Shown piece by piece: positions 34,487-43,675 of a stretch of 64,000 nucleotides of DNA. How positions within the stretch are numbered: the first letter of the stretch is position 1; every line of letters begins with the position of its first letter. Position numbers and translations under genes: made by a program. The DNA is from Paenibacillus rhizophilus (GTDB taxonomy: Bacteria; Bacillota; Bacilli; Paenibacillales; Paenibacillaceae), in assembly GCF_003854965.1 (NCBI RefSeq), contig NZ_RQPI01000001.1, positions 992,001 through 1,056,000 of the forward strand, given 5' to 3'. Under the pieces are notes generated by a model, which saw only the letters and a program-made list of their open reading frames with translations, was not told where the DNA came from and made no database searches.

Positions 34487-35479
34487 TTACTTGCCCAAGA
34501 TACTCTTGTTGATGAAATTCAGCTGATAATCCAGCGTAAGCGGATCGTTGAAATAGAAAGCCTTGGCATCGACTTCGTAGACCTGTTTATTTTTGACTGC
34601 GGGAATATTTTTGTAAGTCTCCGTTTGCTGGAAGGCGTTATCCATTGCGGAGCTGCGGCTAAAGATCACATAGTCGCCCATATACTCCGGCATCACTTCC
34701 AGTGAAAGTGCGTACCATCCGTCTTTTGCTACCGCATCCTTCACTTTTTGCGGCATTTTCAGCTTCATGCCCTGATACAGTATTTCGGTGCCGCGGCCCC
34801 AATGATCGCCGAATACGTAAAACTGTTTGGCGTCGTTTTCAATGACCGATATGGTCTTGCCGCCGATCTTGGCTCTGATTTCTTCCCCGGCCTTCTCCAT
34901 GCGCGCCTTGAAGCCGTCGACCCAAGCCTGAGCTTCTTTCTCCTTATTCAGCAGCCTGCCGATTTCCAGATGCTGCGTCAAATAATCGACCTTGGCATAA
35001 GTGAAGACTACGGTTGGAGCAATTTGCTTCAGCTTGTCCACATTCTTGACATTGTCAAGCCCGATGATCAGATCGGGTTTCAGCTCGATAATCTTCTCCA
35101 GGTCCTCATCGGAAACCGCTTCAACATTTTTCAGTTTATCCTCGAAGTTGGGGTTCATCTTGCTCCACGAATCGACACCGACCAGATTGACGCCGAGCGC
35201 CAGCACATTGCCCGCAAATGACGACAGTACGATGACGCGCTGCGGATTCGCCGGCACTTCAACGGGTCCGCTCTCGGACTGGTAAGTGATGGTGCCGGAC
35301 GCACTTGCCGGGCTGGCTTCTGCTGTTGACGTGCTTTCGGGCGCTGCCGTAGCCGATGTATTGCCGGCAGCCGGACTGCTGCTGGCGGCTGCGCCGCCGG
35401 AATTGCTGCCGCCGCCATTGCCGCATGCGCTGACGACAAGCGCCAGCAGGATCAGAACCGGAAACCATAACTTTTTCAT
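34487..35479 (-). CDS. Iron-siderophore ABC transporter binding lipoprotein
   Basis: A 330-residue class III (FhuD/FeuA-like) binding protein with lipobox LVVSAC at residues 15-20, then a long low-complexity Ser/Ala/Thr linker (21-65). The core begins PVEVPANPQRVIVLSS and has the two-lobe plan with a long helix around residue 180. A Fur box lies upstream. The siderophore type is unpredictable; a xenosiderophore is likely because no synthesis genes are nearby. Confidence 0.9.
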   Translation of the reverse strand: MKKLWFPVLILLALVVSACGNGGGSNSGGAAASSSPAAGNTSATAAPESTSTAEASPASASGTITYQSESGPVEVPANPQRVIVLSSFAGNVLALGVNLVGVDSWSKMNPNFEDKLKNVEAVSDEDLEKIIELKPDLIIGLDNVKNVDKLKQIAPTVVFTYAKVDYLTQHLEIGRLLNKEKEAQAWVDGFKARMEKAGEEIRAKIGGKTISVIENDAKQFYVFGDHWGRGTEILYQGMKLKMPQKVKDAVAKDGWYALSLEVMPEYMGDYVIFSRSSAMDNAFQQTETYKNIPAVKNKQVYEVDAKAFYFNDPLTLDYQLNFINKSILGK

Positions 35480-35521
35480 ATCTCTTTTCCCCCTATAGTT
35501 GAATAGTAGTTATGTATTAGT

Positions 35522-35540
35522 GATAATGATTATCACTATC
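35522..35540. promoter_or_regulatory. Fur box
   Basis: GATAATGATTATCACTATC matches the 19-bp Fur consensus (GATAATGATAATCATTATC) at 16 of 19 positions. It lies 42 bases upstream of the siderophore-binding lipoprotein start, so this uptake set should be repressed when iron is plentiful. Confidence 0.8.
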
Positions 35541-35715
35541 ATTGATATATACATTAAATTCTTTGTTTCTGTCTGTCAATAAGCGATTGATATTTTTTGA
35601 GAATGATGGTTGTGTTCTTAGCATCCTTGTAACCGGCTCTGCCCTTGTGCTAACCTGAATCCGGAAACACTAGTGTTTGGACATATACGAAACGAGCTTT
35701 CGGGGAGAGAAATCC

Positions 35716-36135
35716 ATGATCAACTTGACAGTGGCAGCCGCTTCCGGCGCTGATTTGGACCAGCTGGCGGAACTGAACCGGCAGCTCATCGAGGATGAGA
35801 AGCACGATAATACGATGAATAAGGAACAACTGAAGGAACGGATGAAGAGATTTTTGGAGGGAGAATACAGGGCTTATCTGTTCACGGAAGACGGAGAGGT
35901 CAAAGGCTACGCGCTGGTCGATCACAGCAGGAATCCGCTGTATCTGAGGCAATTTTTTATTTGCAGGCATTGCAGAAGGAACGGCTATGGGCGGGCAGCA
36001 TTCACAACATTAGCGTGGTATCTGGGAACGGACAGGCTGGATATCGAGGTCATGCACTGGAATGAGCGAGCCTATTCTTTTTGGAAATCGCTCGGCTTCA
36101 GGGAAAGAAGCATTTATATGCGGTTGGAACCGTGA
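35716..36135 (+). CDS. GNAT-family N-acetyltransferase
   Basis: A 139-residue GNAT enzyme using acetyl-CoA. The acetyl-CoA-binding loop is RQFFICRHCRRNGYGRAAF and the C-terminal motif ERAYSFWKSLGFRERS. The start at 35716 follows GGGGAGAG. An in-frame ATG at 35677 has no ribosome site. The acceptor substrate is unknown. Confidence 0.85.
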   Translation: MINLTVAAASGADLDQLAELNRQLIEDEKHDNTMNKEQLKERMKRFLEGEYRAYLFTEDGEVKGYALVDHSRNPLYLRQFFICRHCRRNGYGRAAFTTLAWYLGTDRLDIEVMHWNERAYSFWKSLGFRERSIYMRLEP

Positions 36136-36148
36136 GGTTGAAGCGATG

Positions 36149-36188
36149 AGGCTGCACAAGCCGGGTACGTTCCCGAATGTGGCAGCCT
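36149..36188 (+). terminator. Terminator-like hairpin
   Basis: Stem AGGCTGC-ACA/TGTG-GCAGCCT with a CGGG/CCCG inner pair, followed by TTTGCTTCTC. It lies just after the GNAT gene. Confidence 0.5.
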
Positions 36189-36200
36189 TTGCTTCTCATT

Positions 36201-36749
36201 TCAGCCATTGAACCTTCCCATAACAACTGTATTATAGTATTTGCCATCGGAAAGAACTTTGTCATTCTTTAACACGCCTTCGACCTCAAAGCCGAACTTC
36301 TTATAAAGCTGAATCGCTTTAACATTGGTTTCCAGAACGCCGTTCAACATTATTTTTGAAATCCCGTTGGAGTCGGCCCAGGATACGGATTGCATCAACA
36401 GATTTTTTCCTATGCCAAAGCCCCAATAATCTTTTAATACGCATATCCCAAATTCGACTTTATGGGAGAATCGTTTCAGTGTATTCCCTTCGCATCTGGA
36501 AAATCCGACGAGCCTGCCGTCTGCTTCCGCGACCAAAAACAGGTTCACCCTGCTCTCGGTATCCGCTTTGATAATCTGTTCAAAACCCGGAGCATCAATG
36601 AACCCCTCGCCCCGTTCCCGGTCCAGATTTTCAGTCTCTCCATCAATCTGTACTCTGATCTCGGATAAACTTTTCGCATCTTGCACCAAGGCAGATCTAA
36701 CCGTATAGCTTAGCCCGTTAACCTTGAACTTTTGTTCTTCAATTTTCAT
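36201..36749 (-). CDS. GNAT-family N-acetyltransferase
   Basis: A 182-residue GNAT enzyme: core strand KVEFGICVLKDYWGFGIGKNLL with the acetyl-CoA loop, then NVKAIQLYKKFGFEVEGVL. The pattern resembles the RimJ/RimL-like and phosphinothricin-type branches. The start at 36749 has AAGGAG 7 bases upstream. The substrate is unknown. It converges with the other, unrelated GNAT gene. Confidence 0.85.
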   Translation of the reverse strand: MKIEEQKFKVNGLSYTVRSALVQDAKSLSEIRVQIDGETENLDRERGEGFIDAPGFEQIIKADTESRVNLFLVAEADGRLVGFSRCEGNTLKRFSHKVEFGICVLKDYWGFGIGKNLLMQSVSWADSNGISKIMLNGVLETNVKAIQLYKKFGFEVEGVLKNDKVLSDGKYYNTVVMGRFNG

Positions 36750-36772
36750 TAGTTTGCTCCTTTCATACGGCA

Positions 36773-36818
36773 AAAGGATGCCCCAGCCGCCATCTCATGA
36801 CTGCGGAGACACCCTTTC
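36773..36818 (-). terminator. Terminator after the leaderless binding-protein-like gene
   Basis: On the minus strand AAAGGGTGTCTCCGC pairs with GCGGCTGGGGCATCCTTT around a short loop, ending in TTTTG. It separates the gene at 36838-38040 from the GNAT gene. Confidence 0.55.
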
Positions 36819-36837
36819 TAAGTTAACAGAATATTCC

Positions 36838-38040
36838 TTATTTATAAATCCCCACTTGGGATTTTCTCTTCCAATTTTGCTGAAAGAGCGATTGGGTATG
36901 GCCCTTCAACTGCTGCAGATCGATGGACCGGAGATAATCCCAACCCAGCCACTTCATCTTCGCCTGCGCGGGCAGAGCGTTGTCCACCTCGGCATTGAGC
37001 GCCGGGAAGGAACAGGCAGCAACCTCGCGTCCCAGCTGCGGACCGGTCATGTAGCGCGCGATCGGCTCAAGCTCACGGTAACGGTCTTTGCGGACCAGCA
37101 TAAACAGCGGATTGGCAATCGCTCCATCCTCCGGCCACACGACGGATACTTTATCCGGTCTTGGACTGAACCGGGCAAACGCCCACGGAAGCACATATAT
37201 CGCCGCCCCTTCTAATGAGCCGCTTCCCGCCGTTTTCGCCATTCGGGAGCCGTGCCAACCGTCCTTGATCGTAACGCCGAGCCGGCTGATGCCTTCGTCG
37301 CCATGCTCTTTGTGCGTGTACATGAGCAGCAGCTCTGATACTTTTTCGGGAGAACCGATTACAATAACATTATCCTCGTATACGGGATTCATCAGGTCCG
37401 CCCACTCCCTCGGGCGCGGCAGCGAGCCTATCCGGGTCTCGTCGATCATCATCACATAAGGGTAGATTCCATACAGGGTATAAGCGCCATATGGATCAAT
37501 CAGCTCCGGGGAAAGCGAAGCGTTGATCGGCATATCCACGGCTTGGAAGACGTTCTTGTTCAGCAGATTGTCCCTAAATTCGGCACGAAAAAAATCGCTG
37601 AACCCGCAGCCGCTAACGATTCCCGGGAAGTCCCTAACATTCTCCGCCTGCCACACATTCCGGTACGGATTGCCGCTGCCGCAGTTCCGGGGCAGGTAAC
37701 AATTGAAGCTTTGGCCCGTTTCCTCCCTATAATCCGTCATCCATTCGTCAAAACAGGCCTGAAACCGCTGGCGCATCAAACAGATGGTCATTCCGAGAAA
37801 ATCCAACTCTCCCACCGCCGGCAGCAGACGGTCTTCCTCGCCTTCATTTAACAGTGACAGCAGGGTATCCGCCGGTTTCCCTTCACTCTTCAGCATCCGG
37901 TTCAGGTAAGTGTCCGCCCCATAACGGCGAAGCAGTTCCGCAGATGTGCCCGCATCAAAAAACTCCTTGAGTACACCTTCTTTGTCCGGATACCGGTCCA
38001 ACAATTCGCCAAGCTTCAAATACGTTCTGATCGCGCCCAC
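36838..38040 (-). CDS. Leaderless ABC-binding-protein-like protein, possible DUF1858 N-terminus
   Basis: A 400-residue protein with a GTG start (GGAGG 7 bases upstream). Residues 1-75 look like a small helical domain (YLKLGELLDRYPDKEGVLKEFF) of the DUF1858 type. Residues 100-370 follow an iron- or solute-binding-protein plan (WADLMNPVYEDNVIVIGSPE, GSLEGAAIYVLPWAFARF, VVWPEDGAIANPLFMLV). There is no signal peptide or lipobox, so it should be cytoplasmic. Several cysteines (FNCYLPRNCGSG, SGCGF, AACSFP) could bind metal. No transporter genes adjoin it. The function is unknown; a cytosolic sensor or chaperone is one possibility. Confidence 0.6.
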   Translation of the reverse strand: MGAIRTYLKLGELLDRYPDKEGVLKEFFDAGTSAELLRRYGADTYLNRMLKSEGKPADTLLSLLNEGEEDRLLPAVGELDFLGMTICLMRQRFQACFDEWMTDYREETGQSFNCYLPRNCGSGNPYRNVWQAENVRDFPGIVSGCGFSDFFRAEFRDNLLNKNVFQAVDMPINASLSPELIDPYGAYTLYGIYPYVMMIDETRIGSLPRPREWADLMNPVYEDNVIVIGSPEKVSELLLMYTHKEHGDEGISRLGVTIKDGWHGSRMAKTAGSGSLEGAAIYVLPWAFARFSPRPDKVSVVWPEDGAIANPLFMLVRKDRYRELEPIARYMTGPQLGREVAACSFPALNAEVDNALPAQAKMKWLGWDYLRSIDLQQLKGHTQSLFQQNWKRKSQVGIYK

Positions 38041-38175
38041 TTTTTGGCCTCCTTTAGACTTGTTATGCCTCCTCTGCGATGACTTTTCATGGTTTCATTA
38101 GATTCTCTTAAAATTTTTCAAAAAAGGGAGTGATCCATGTCATACTTAATCAATTCGGCGCCAATTCTATAATGC

Positions 38176-39309
38176 TCAGGACTTCAAGTTTTTCAGATCG
38201 TAGGTGGTGCCACGCCAGGTCATGCCGCCCCGCCGAGAGGCCCGGTAAGCGCCTCGGAGCCCGCCAAAAATAAGGCAAAGCCCGATTAGCGGATGGGCGA
38301 TGCCGTACCACCGGCGTCCGCCGGCATGGCGCGCGTATACGAAGTACAGCCAGAACACCGACAGCAGGCTCACCGCACAGAGCGCTCTTGGGACCGGAGG
38401 ACCGATAAAGAGACCGGCCCAGGGATACAGCATCGTCAACAAACAGGATAAAGAAGTGGGCAGGGCGTTCCGAAAGCTGAACACCAATTTTTCTACACTC
38501 CCGATTAATTGTCCCAGACTCTCATACCAGTTCCAGACGGCGATCATCCGGGTTCCGTAAGCGGCATCCTGGCGGCAGCCCGCCTGTTTAATCCGTTTGC
38601 CGAGCGTCGCGTCGTCCGTTGTATTATAGGAGAAAGCCGCGTGTGTACCGATTTGTTCGTACGCGCTGCGCTTGACCAGATTAAAAGCTCCAACGCCAAG
38701 CGATTGCGGCGCTTTCGGATTCTTCACTCTCCAGAGCATGCCAAATGACGATGCGCTCAGGAAAATAAAGGCGCCGTACCATTTGGAGAACAAATGGCTG
38801 CCGTGAAAATCAGGAATCAGCGTTAAATGATCGAGCCGGGCTTTTCGGCAGTAAGTCTCCGCCTTGGACAGACACGCCGGTTGAAACAAAATATCACCAT
38901 CCGCAAAAAGCAGCCAATCCCCTTTCGCCCGCTTCACTCCCTCGAACAAGGCATGGCTTTTTCCCATCCAATGCTCCGGCAGTTCTTGGATATATACCCC
39001 TGACACATTGGGGTGCTTAGTGGCCATCTCTTCGATAATCGACCGCGTGCCATCTGCGGAACGGTCGTCGACCGCGATAATTTCGAGTCTTGGATAAGTC
39101 TGCGCGGCCAGTGAGCGAATGCAGCTTTCAAGCGCTTTTTGCTCGTTTCTGGCGGCAATAACCACAGAGATCAGCGGCGGCTCCTGAAGCGGCAGCTCTT
39201 CCGTTTTGTACAGCTGGCCGATCTGCCCGACCTTGGCCGTATACAATAACGCCACGCCTCCCCACATCAGCACATTCAGTCCCGAAAGAAGCCAGTATAC
39301 CCATTCCAT
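38176..39309 (-). CDS. GT2-family membrane glycosyltransferase
   Basis: A 377-residue enzyme with an N-terminal helix, a GT-A catalytic domain (VVIAARNEQKAL, AVDDRSADGTR, the DXD region FADGDILFQ) and C-terminal helices after about residue 270. It resembles CrtQ/hopene-type GT2 enzymes that act on lipids or carotenoids. A copy of the operator in front of the neighbouring tetR lies just upstream, suggesting control by that regulator. The acceptor is unknown. Confidence 0.85.
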   Translation of the reverse strand: MEWVYWLLSGLNVLMWGGVALLYTAKVGQIGQLYKTEELPLQEPPLISVVIAARNEQKALESCIRSLAAQTYPRLEIIAVDDRSADGTRSIIEEMATKHPNVSGVYIQELPEHWMGKSHALFEGVKRAKGDWLLFADGDILFQPACLSKAETYCRKARLDHLTLIPDFHGSHLFSKWYGAFIFLSASSFGMLWRVKNPKAPQSLGVGAFNLVKRSAYEQIGTHAAFSYNTTDDATLGKRIKQAGCRQDAAYGTRMIAVWNWYESLGQLIGSVEKLVFSFRNALPTSLSCLLTMLYPWAGLFIGPPVPRALCAVSLLSVFWLYFVYARHAGGRRWYGIAHPLIGLCLIFGGLRGAYRASRRGGMTWRGTTYDLKNLKS

Positions 39310-39333
39310 ACGGATTCCCCCTTCCCCTTAAAT

Positions 39334-39349
39334 TTGGACAATCGTTCTA
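39334..39349. promoter_or_regulatory. TetR operator ahead of the glycosyltransferase
   Basis: TTGGACAATCGTTCTA, 25 bases upstream of the glycosyltransferase start, matches the reverse complement of the tetR upstream site (TAGTACAATCGTTCTA) at 14 of 16 positions. Confidence 0.5.
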
Positions 39350-39371
39350 ATCACTCCGAAAAAACAGGGTT

Positions 39372-39959
39372 CTACCCTGAGATCGACCGCAAAAACAAAG
39401 CCGCCGTCTCCCGGTAAAAGCCCCGCAGCGTATCCCGGTCCAGCGTGTGAACGTACGCGTTAAGCCCGCCGAGCCAAGCGCTGAACAGCAGGCTAAGCCG
39501 TTCCGCGTCCCCTTGTCTGAAAGCGCCGCTTGCCATTCCTTCTTCGATGATTGCCCGGTAAGCCGCAATCGGCGTTACCGAAAGTCCATACAGCGCCTGT
39601 GCAGTCGACGGCTGTACACCGGGAAGCGAGGCCAGCTCCTGTCCCGCTTTCAGCAGATCCTGCTGATAGTTGTTCATGACGAAATCGGCAATCGCGTACA
39701 GCTTCTCCGAAGGAGAGGAACAAGTCAAAGCGCGCTCCTGCCAGCGCTCCCCCCATTTCCGCATGGTCTGCTGCGCCAAAGCAACGAACAGCTCCTCCTT
39801 GCTCTTGAAGTGATAATAAATATGCCCCTTGCTGTGCCCTGTTACCTTGGAAATATCGGCGATCGAAGTGGCGGTGTACCCTTTCCGGGAGAACAGCCCT
39901 TCGGCTTCCCTCAGCACATCCTGACGGACACGCTCGCTGTCATAGCTTCTCTTGGCCAC
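39372..39959 (-). CDS. TetR-family regulator
   Basis: A 195-residue repressor with HTH residues 14-56 (AEGLFSRKGYTATSIADISKVTGHSKGHIYYHFKSKEEL), typical of TetR. The C-terminal ligand domain is divergent, as usual. It is followed 62 bases later by the glycosyltransferase gene, and both have the same imperfect palindrome upstream, pointing to autoregulation plus control of the glycosyltransferase. The ligand is unknown. Confidence 0.88.
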   Translation of the reverse strand: MAKRSYDSERVRQDVLREAEGLFSRKGYTATSIADISKVTGHSKGHIYYHFKSKEELFVALAQQTMRKWGERWQERALTCSSPSEKLYAIADFVMNNYQQDLLKAGQELASLPGVQPSTAQALYGLSVTPIAAYRAIIEEGMASGAFRQGDAERLSLLFSAWLGGLNAYVHTLDRDTLRGFYRETAALFLRSISG

Positions 39960-39982
39960 TCTTCCTCACCGCCCCTTAGATA

Positions 39983-39998
39983 TAGAACGATTGTACTA
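39983..39998. promoter_or_regulatory. TetR operator ahead of tetR
   Basis: TAGAACGATTGTACTA, an imperfect palindrome (TAG-AC-AT-GT-CTA), 24 bases upstream of the tetR start. A second copy lies in front of the glycosyltransferase. Confidence 0.5.
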
Positions 39999-40106
39999 AA
40001 GCGATCATAAAAGAAATCCAGATTTTTGGCAAGCGGGAACTAACCGTGGAGACGGAGCGAATCCCTGCTTCCGCGTAGCGGACCGGCAGTATGCCCTGAC
40101 GCCCGC

Positions 40107-40136
40107 AAGACGCGCACTTTGAGCAGTGCGCGCCTT
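40107..40136 (-). terminator. Strong hairpin after the chemoreceptor gene
   Basis: CGCGCACT/AGTGCGCG stem with loop TTGAGC and AAG/CTT extension. There is no T-run on either side, so it may be a processing or weak termination site. It lies 37 bases beyond the stop codon of the chemoreceptor. Confidence 0.4.
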
Positions 40137-40172
40137 GATTCGGCGCTGTCAGAGCCAAATGCCCGGGCTCAA

Positions 40173-41978
40173 TTATAAGGTAATAAACCTTCCGATTAGC
40201 ATCCGGAGTTCAGCCGCCATGACGCTGATCCTTTCCGACTCCAGGCTAACCTCCTTCATCGATCCGAGCTGATTCTCCGAGGAAGCCGCCACGCTGCGGA
40301 AATGTTCCGATGCCGCTCGCGAAATCGCCTCCAGCTCGCCAACCGATGCCGCAAGCTCCTCAGAGGTTGCACTCATTTCCTGCGAGGAGGAAGAAATCTC
40401 CTGAAGCCGGTCCGAAACGCTAGCGATCCCGGCCACTATCTCTCCAAAGGCGCTGCCCGCTTCGCTGACCAAAGTCCTGCCTCTCCTTGCTTCAGCCGCT
40501 CCCTGCTCCATGATTGCCGCCAGCTCTGCCGTTCCCATCCGGATTTCCTCCGCAATCCGTGAGGCGGACTCAAGCGAAATCTGAGACTGGTCGGCAAGCT
40601 TCCGTACCTGCTCCGCGACTACGGCAAAGCCCCGTCCGTGCTCGCCCGCCCGGGCCGCTTCGATCGCGGCATTTAGAGCCAGCAGTTGCGTCTGCCCGGC
40701 AATGTCTGACATGAAGACGGAGATTCCGCCAATCTCTTCCGAACGAACCGCCAAGCTACGGGCGGCGGCGGCCATTTCCTCAGTCATGCCGGTGATTCGG
40801 TTCATCTGCTCCACGCTTCCTGCGACTGAGAGTCTGCCTTCTTGAGCCGCGCTCGTTGTGCTTGCCGACAATTCCGCCGCCTCAGCGGCTGATTCGGCAA
40901 TGCGCTGCACGCCGGAAGCCAATTCCTCCATCGCCCGGCACATCTCCACAGTCTGCATCGCCTGCGTCCGGGCTCCGGACGCGGCTTCCTGCATCCGGCT
41001 GGAGATTTCGGTGCTGGCCGCTGCCGTGCGCTTCGAGTGCTCGCTCACCTCGGAAGAGGACGAAAGCAGCCGCTCCGATCCTTCCTTGATCCCTTCAATC
41101 ACCGTTCGGGTGCCGCTAACTAGGGAGTCAAAGGCGGAAGCCAGTCTTCCGATTTCGTCTCTGCGGGTAACGGGCACGGCCACGGTCAGATCGCCGTCTC
41201 CGACCCGAAGCATCTCGCGCGCTAGCCTCTTCAGCGGAGTGGTTAAAAATCTAGCCAGCGCATAGACGAGCGCCAGGCTTGCAAGCAGAATTGCGGCTCC
41301 GGCAATCAGCATCATTCTCCGGGAAGCGGCCATCGATTCATAGACATTCGTCGCATCCAGATCAGCTCCCATTATGCCGAGCAACCGTCCCTCCCGGTCA
41401 TAAAAAGGGACATAAGCGGATACCGTCGCCCCATACTCATCCCGGGACAAATCTCCATATTCGGCCGTTCCCGCAAAAGCCTTCACCATTTCGGGATAGT
41501 CGTTGTCCTCCACCGAGCCAAGCGGTGAAAAATCATCCTCCGCAGCATCCGCCGGTGCTGCGTCCACCATATAGACATAAGAGGTCTTATCGCCGTTCTC
41601 CGTCCGGCCCAGGGTATACAAATATTTGAATCCGTTGTTCTCTCTGAATGCATTAAGCTTCTCACGCAGTTCGGCGTAATAGGCATTCTCGCCGCCAGCC
41701 TTTGCAGGAATGCCTGCATATTTATCCGGATCGATAAGCTTCACCGCCCTTTCGGCAACGGACAGCGCCTGCTGTCCCATGGAATGTTCCACGAGCCGGA
41801 CGGAGGAGAAGTAAACGGTTCCCCCCAGGATCGATCCGCTGACCAGAAGCAGCACAGAGAAAAATAAAACCATACGCGACAACAAACTGTTCACTTTCCG
41901 TCGACGCCCTTTCCAAATCCAAAAGTATGTATTCACTTCAAATGTTTCAGACCGTTCCGTCTGATTGGTGAAATGCAT
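40173..41978 (-). CDS. Methyl-accepting chemotaxis protein with Cache-like sensor
   Basis: A 601-residue chemoreceptor. The first helix is at about 37-60 and the extracellular region at about 60-235, with the Cache-like pattern [23 protein letters not shown] and [31 protein letters not shown] motifs ([11 protein letters not shown] seen). A second helix (245-270), HAMP ([19 protein letters not shown]) and the signalling hairpin [24 protein letters not shown] follow. The start at 41978 follows AGGAGG by 5 bases. The ligand is probably a small carboxylate or amino acid, as for most Cache domains, but is unproven. Confidence 0.9.
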   Translation of the reverse strand: MHFTNQTERSETFEVNTYFWIWKGRRRKVNSLLSRMVLFFSVLLLVSGSILGGTVYFSSVRLVEHSMGQQALSVAERAVKLIDPDKYAGIPAKAGGENAYYAELREKLNAFRENNGFKYLYTLGRTENGDKTSYVYMVDAAPADAAEDDFSPLGSVEDNDYPEMVKAFAGTAEYGDLSRDEYGATVSAYVPFYDREGRLLGIMGADLDATNVYESMAASRRMMLIAGAAILLASLALVYALARFLTTPLKRLAREMLRVGDGDLTVAVPVTRRDEIGRLASAFDSLVSGTRTVIEGIKEGSERLLSSSSEVSEHSKRTAAASTEISSRMQEAASGARTQAMQTVEMCRAMEELASGVQRIAESAAEAAELSASTTSAAQEGRLSVAGSVEQMNRITGMTEEMAAAARSLAVRSEEIGGISVFMSDIAGQTQLLALNAAIEAARAGEHGRGFAVVAEQVRKLADQSQISLESASRIAEEIRMGTAELAAIMEQGAAEARRGRTLVSEAGSAFGEIVAGIASVSDRLQEISSSSQEMSATSEELAASVGELEAISRAASEHFRSVAASSENQLGSMKEVSLESERISVMAAELRMLIGRFITL

Positions 41979-42109
41979 CAGCACCTCCTTTATCCCGATT
42001 CTACCAAAACATTCCTACGAAAAACACTAGAATTCCGCACAAGTCCGGCGGCAACTGCCACGCTTCATTGTTAACCCGGAGGACCGCTTCTGTTATTCCG
42101 CTTCCACTC

Positions 42110-42658
42110 TTATTCCTCCAAATGATTGGTCGCCTTCTGTCTCCCTTTCAGCAGCAGCAGGAGCAGCGGAGGCCCAATAACAAGCAGTACAATCAGACTG
42201 CTGCCGATATCGCTCCAATCCGCGGCGCCCCCGTCAAGAAACCGGTAAAAAGCATACGCCGAATAGGGAAGCGCGATCAATATGGCCGTCCAGACGCCGG
42301 GGGTATACCTTTTTAAGTACAAGGCCTGAAAGGCATGCGTGAACGAATGAAGAAAGAACAAGGAAAGCGCCGCCAGAAACGGCAGATAAACCGAGAATAA
42401 CACGGCCAGCAGGGTCGAGGCCACGATAACGGAGTATACGTACAGCACATCCTGGGCAAATTGGCGGGTGCCGCAGTGCAAAGAGGGTAGAAGAGCCTTG
42501 CGGGCAAAAGGCGGCATTGCGGCGAGCACCTTGTCCCTATTGTTTTCGGCCCATTTCTCGACCGTCAAAATTTCCTCGAAATCATGAAACATGAATAACA
42601 CGGGAAACAGCCACAGCAGGCTGACCCAATTAACCGCCGCATCCAGCCACTCCAGCAT
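42110..42658 (-). CDS. HXXEE-domain membrane protein
   Basis: A 182-residue protein with five or six hydrophobic segments. The signature HDFEE (residues 25-29) sits after the first helix and a second histidine region, SFTHAFQALYLKRYTPG, follows later; this is the HXXEE family of unknown function, with possible metal-binding His/Glu residues. It follows the TetR gene after 12 bases and is probably its target. Confidence 0.8.
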   Translation of the reverse strand: MLEWLDAAVNWVSLLWLFPVLFMFHDFEEILTVEKWAENNRDKVLAAMPPFARKALLPSLHCGTRQFAQDVLYVYSVIVASTLLAVLFSVYLPFLAALSLFFLHSFTHAFQALYLKRYTPGVWTAILIALPYSAYAFYRFLDGGAADWSDIGSSLIVLLVIGPPLLLLLLKGRQKATNHLEE

Positions 42659-42670
42659 GGTTATACCTCC

Positions 42671-43240
42671 TTATTTTAAAATCCCCCGTAAAAATACTCT
42701 CGCGGCCTGCCGGCCAAGCTCCTCTTCGCTTCTTTCTCCATTCAATAAATACCGGTAGGTCAGGCTTTCCACTGAGGCAACGAGCGACTCGGCCGCCACC
42801 TCCGGATCGATGTCTGGGCTGACAACTCCCCGGGACTGGTTTAATTTCAGGTTGGTGTACACTTGCTGCGCCAGTTCGCGACGAATCCGGTCGCCGGATG
42901 CTCCCTGCAGCGCGATTTTGGACAAATTGATGTTCTCTCCCAGAAGCTTGAACATTCGCACAAGAGAACCGGCGGCGAAGCTTTCCACCTCTCCTTCCGG
43001 CTGTCTTCCGGCTTCTTCTCCCGCATTCCCGAGCTCTAACATTCGCGTCTCGAACCGGTTCAGCAGTTCTTTGAGCATTTCCTCCTTGCTTGCAAAATGC
43101 AGATAAAAAGACGCCTGCGTCAATCCCGCGCCCGCCACGATTTGGCTGACTGTCGCCGCGTGATAGCCTTTCCCGGCAAATAAAGCCTCCGCCGACGCGA
43201 TAAGCTTGGCGCGGGTCACTTCCCCTTTCCCTCCGGCCAT
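42671..43240 (-). CDS. TetR-family regulator
   Basis: A 189-residue repressor with HTH LIASAEALFAGKGYHAATVSQIVAGAGLTQASFYLHFASKEEM (residues 13-55) and a longer-than-usual C-terminal half. A perfect 14-bp palindrome sits 29 bases upstream. It is encoded with the HXXEE membrane protein, so the pair looks like a ligand-responsive membrane function. Confidence 0.88.
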   Translation of the reverse strand: MAGGKGEVTRAKLIASAEALFAGKGYHAATVSQIVAGAGLTQASFYLHFASKEEMLKELLNRFETRMLELGNAGEEAGRQPEGEVESFAAGSLVRMFKLLGENINLSKIALQGASGDRIRRELAQQVYTNLKLNQSRGVVSPDIDPEVAAESLVASVESLTYRYLLNGERSEEELGRQAARVFLRGILK

Positions 43241-43269
43241 TAGCCAATCACCTCTTTCGAATTAATATT

Positions 43270-43283
43270 ACTAACTAGTTAGT
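43270..43283. promoter_or_regulatory. Operator palindrome ahead of TetR
   Basis: ACTAACTAGTTAGT is a perfect 14-bp palindrome, typical for a TetR dimer site, just upstream of the tetR-HXXEE pair. Confidence 0.6.
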
Positions 43284-43424
43284 TATATGCATTGTAGCAC
43301 GATTCCCGTAAGGTGAAAACGGGAAGCATCCATTAAAGGCGCCGCTTCCTCTTTTCCGCAATTAAAGCGCGGGTATCCGGTGCAATCTGTATTCGATAAT
43401 GTGGAGGGAAGCTGAGTTTTCTTA

Positions 43425-43530
43425 ATAGTGGAGGATGGTGGAATATGAGGATGCGAGAGGTGTGAGGGATGTGAAATATGGGGGGTATGAGGACGTGAGG
43501 GATATGGGGATATGAGGATGTAAGACTTGT
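43425..43530. repeat. Purine-rich low-complexity tract with degenerate ATGAGG repeats
   Basis: About 105 bases are almost free of C on the plus strand and built from variants of GTGAGGGATATGGGG and TATGAGGATG. No coding sense is seen in either strand beyond short open frames. The rest of 43284-43675 holds no gene I can support. Confidence 0.5.
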
Positions 43531-43675
43531 GCTGATATATGGTTGTTTGGGATGCATGGGTTGTCTGGGATATCTGCAGGCGTGGGCGGTTTCTATTGGA
43601 ACGGGTGATTTCGAGATCAGTAATTTGTGCAGGTGTCCGCGATAAATGGGATGAATGTGATGTGGGTGATGGAAG

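Noticed and set aside
43333-43557. Minus-strand 74-codon open frame
   Set aside because: It is the translation of the purine-rich repeat tract (His/Pro/Ile-rich) and has no ribosome site.
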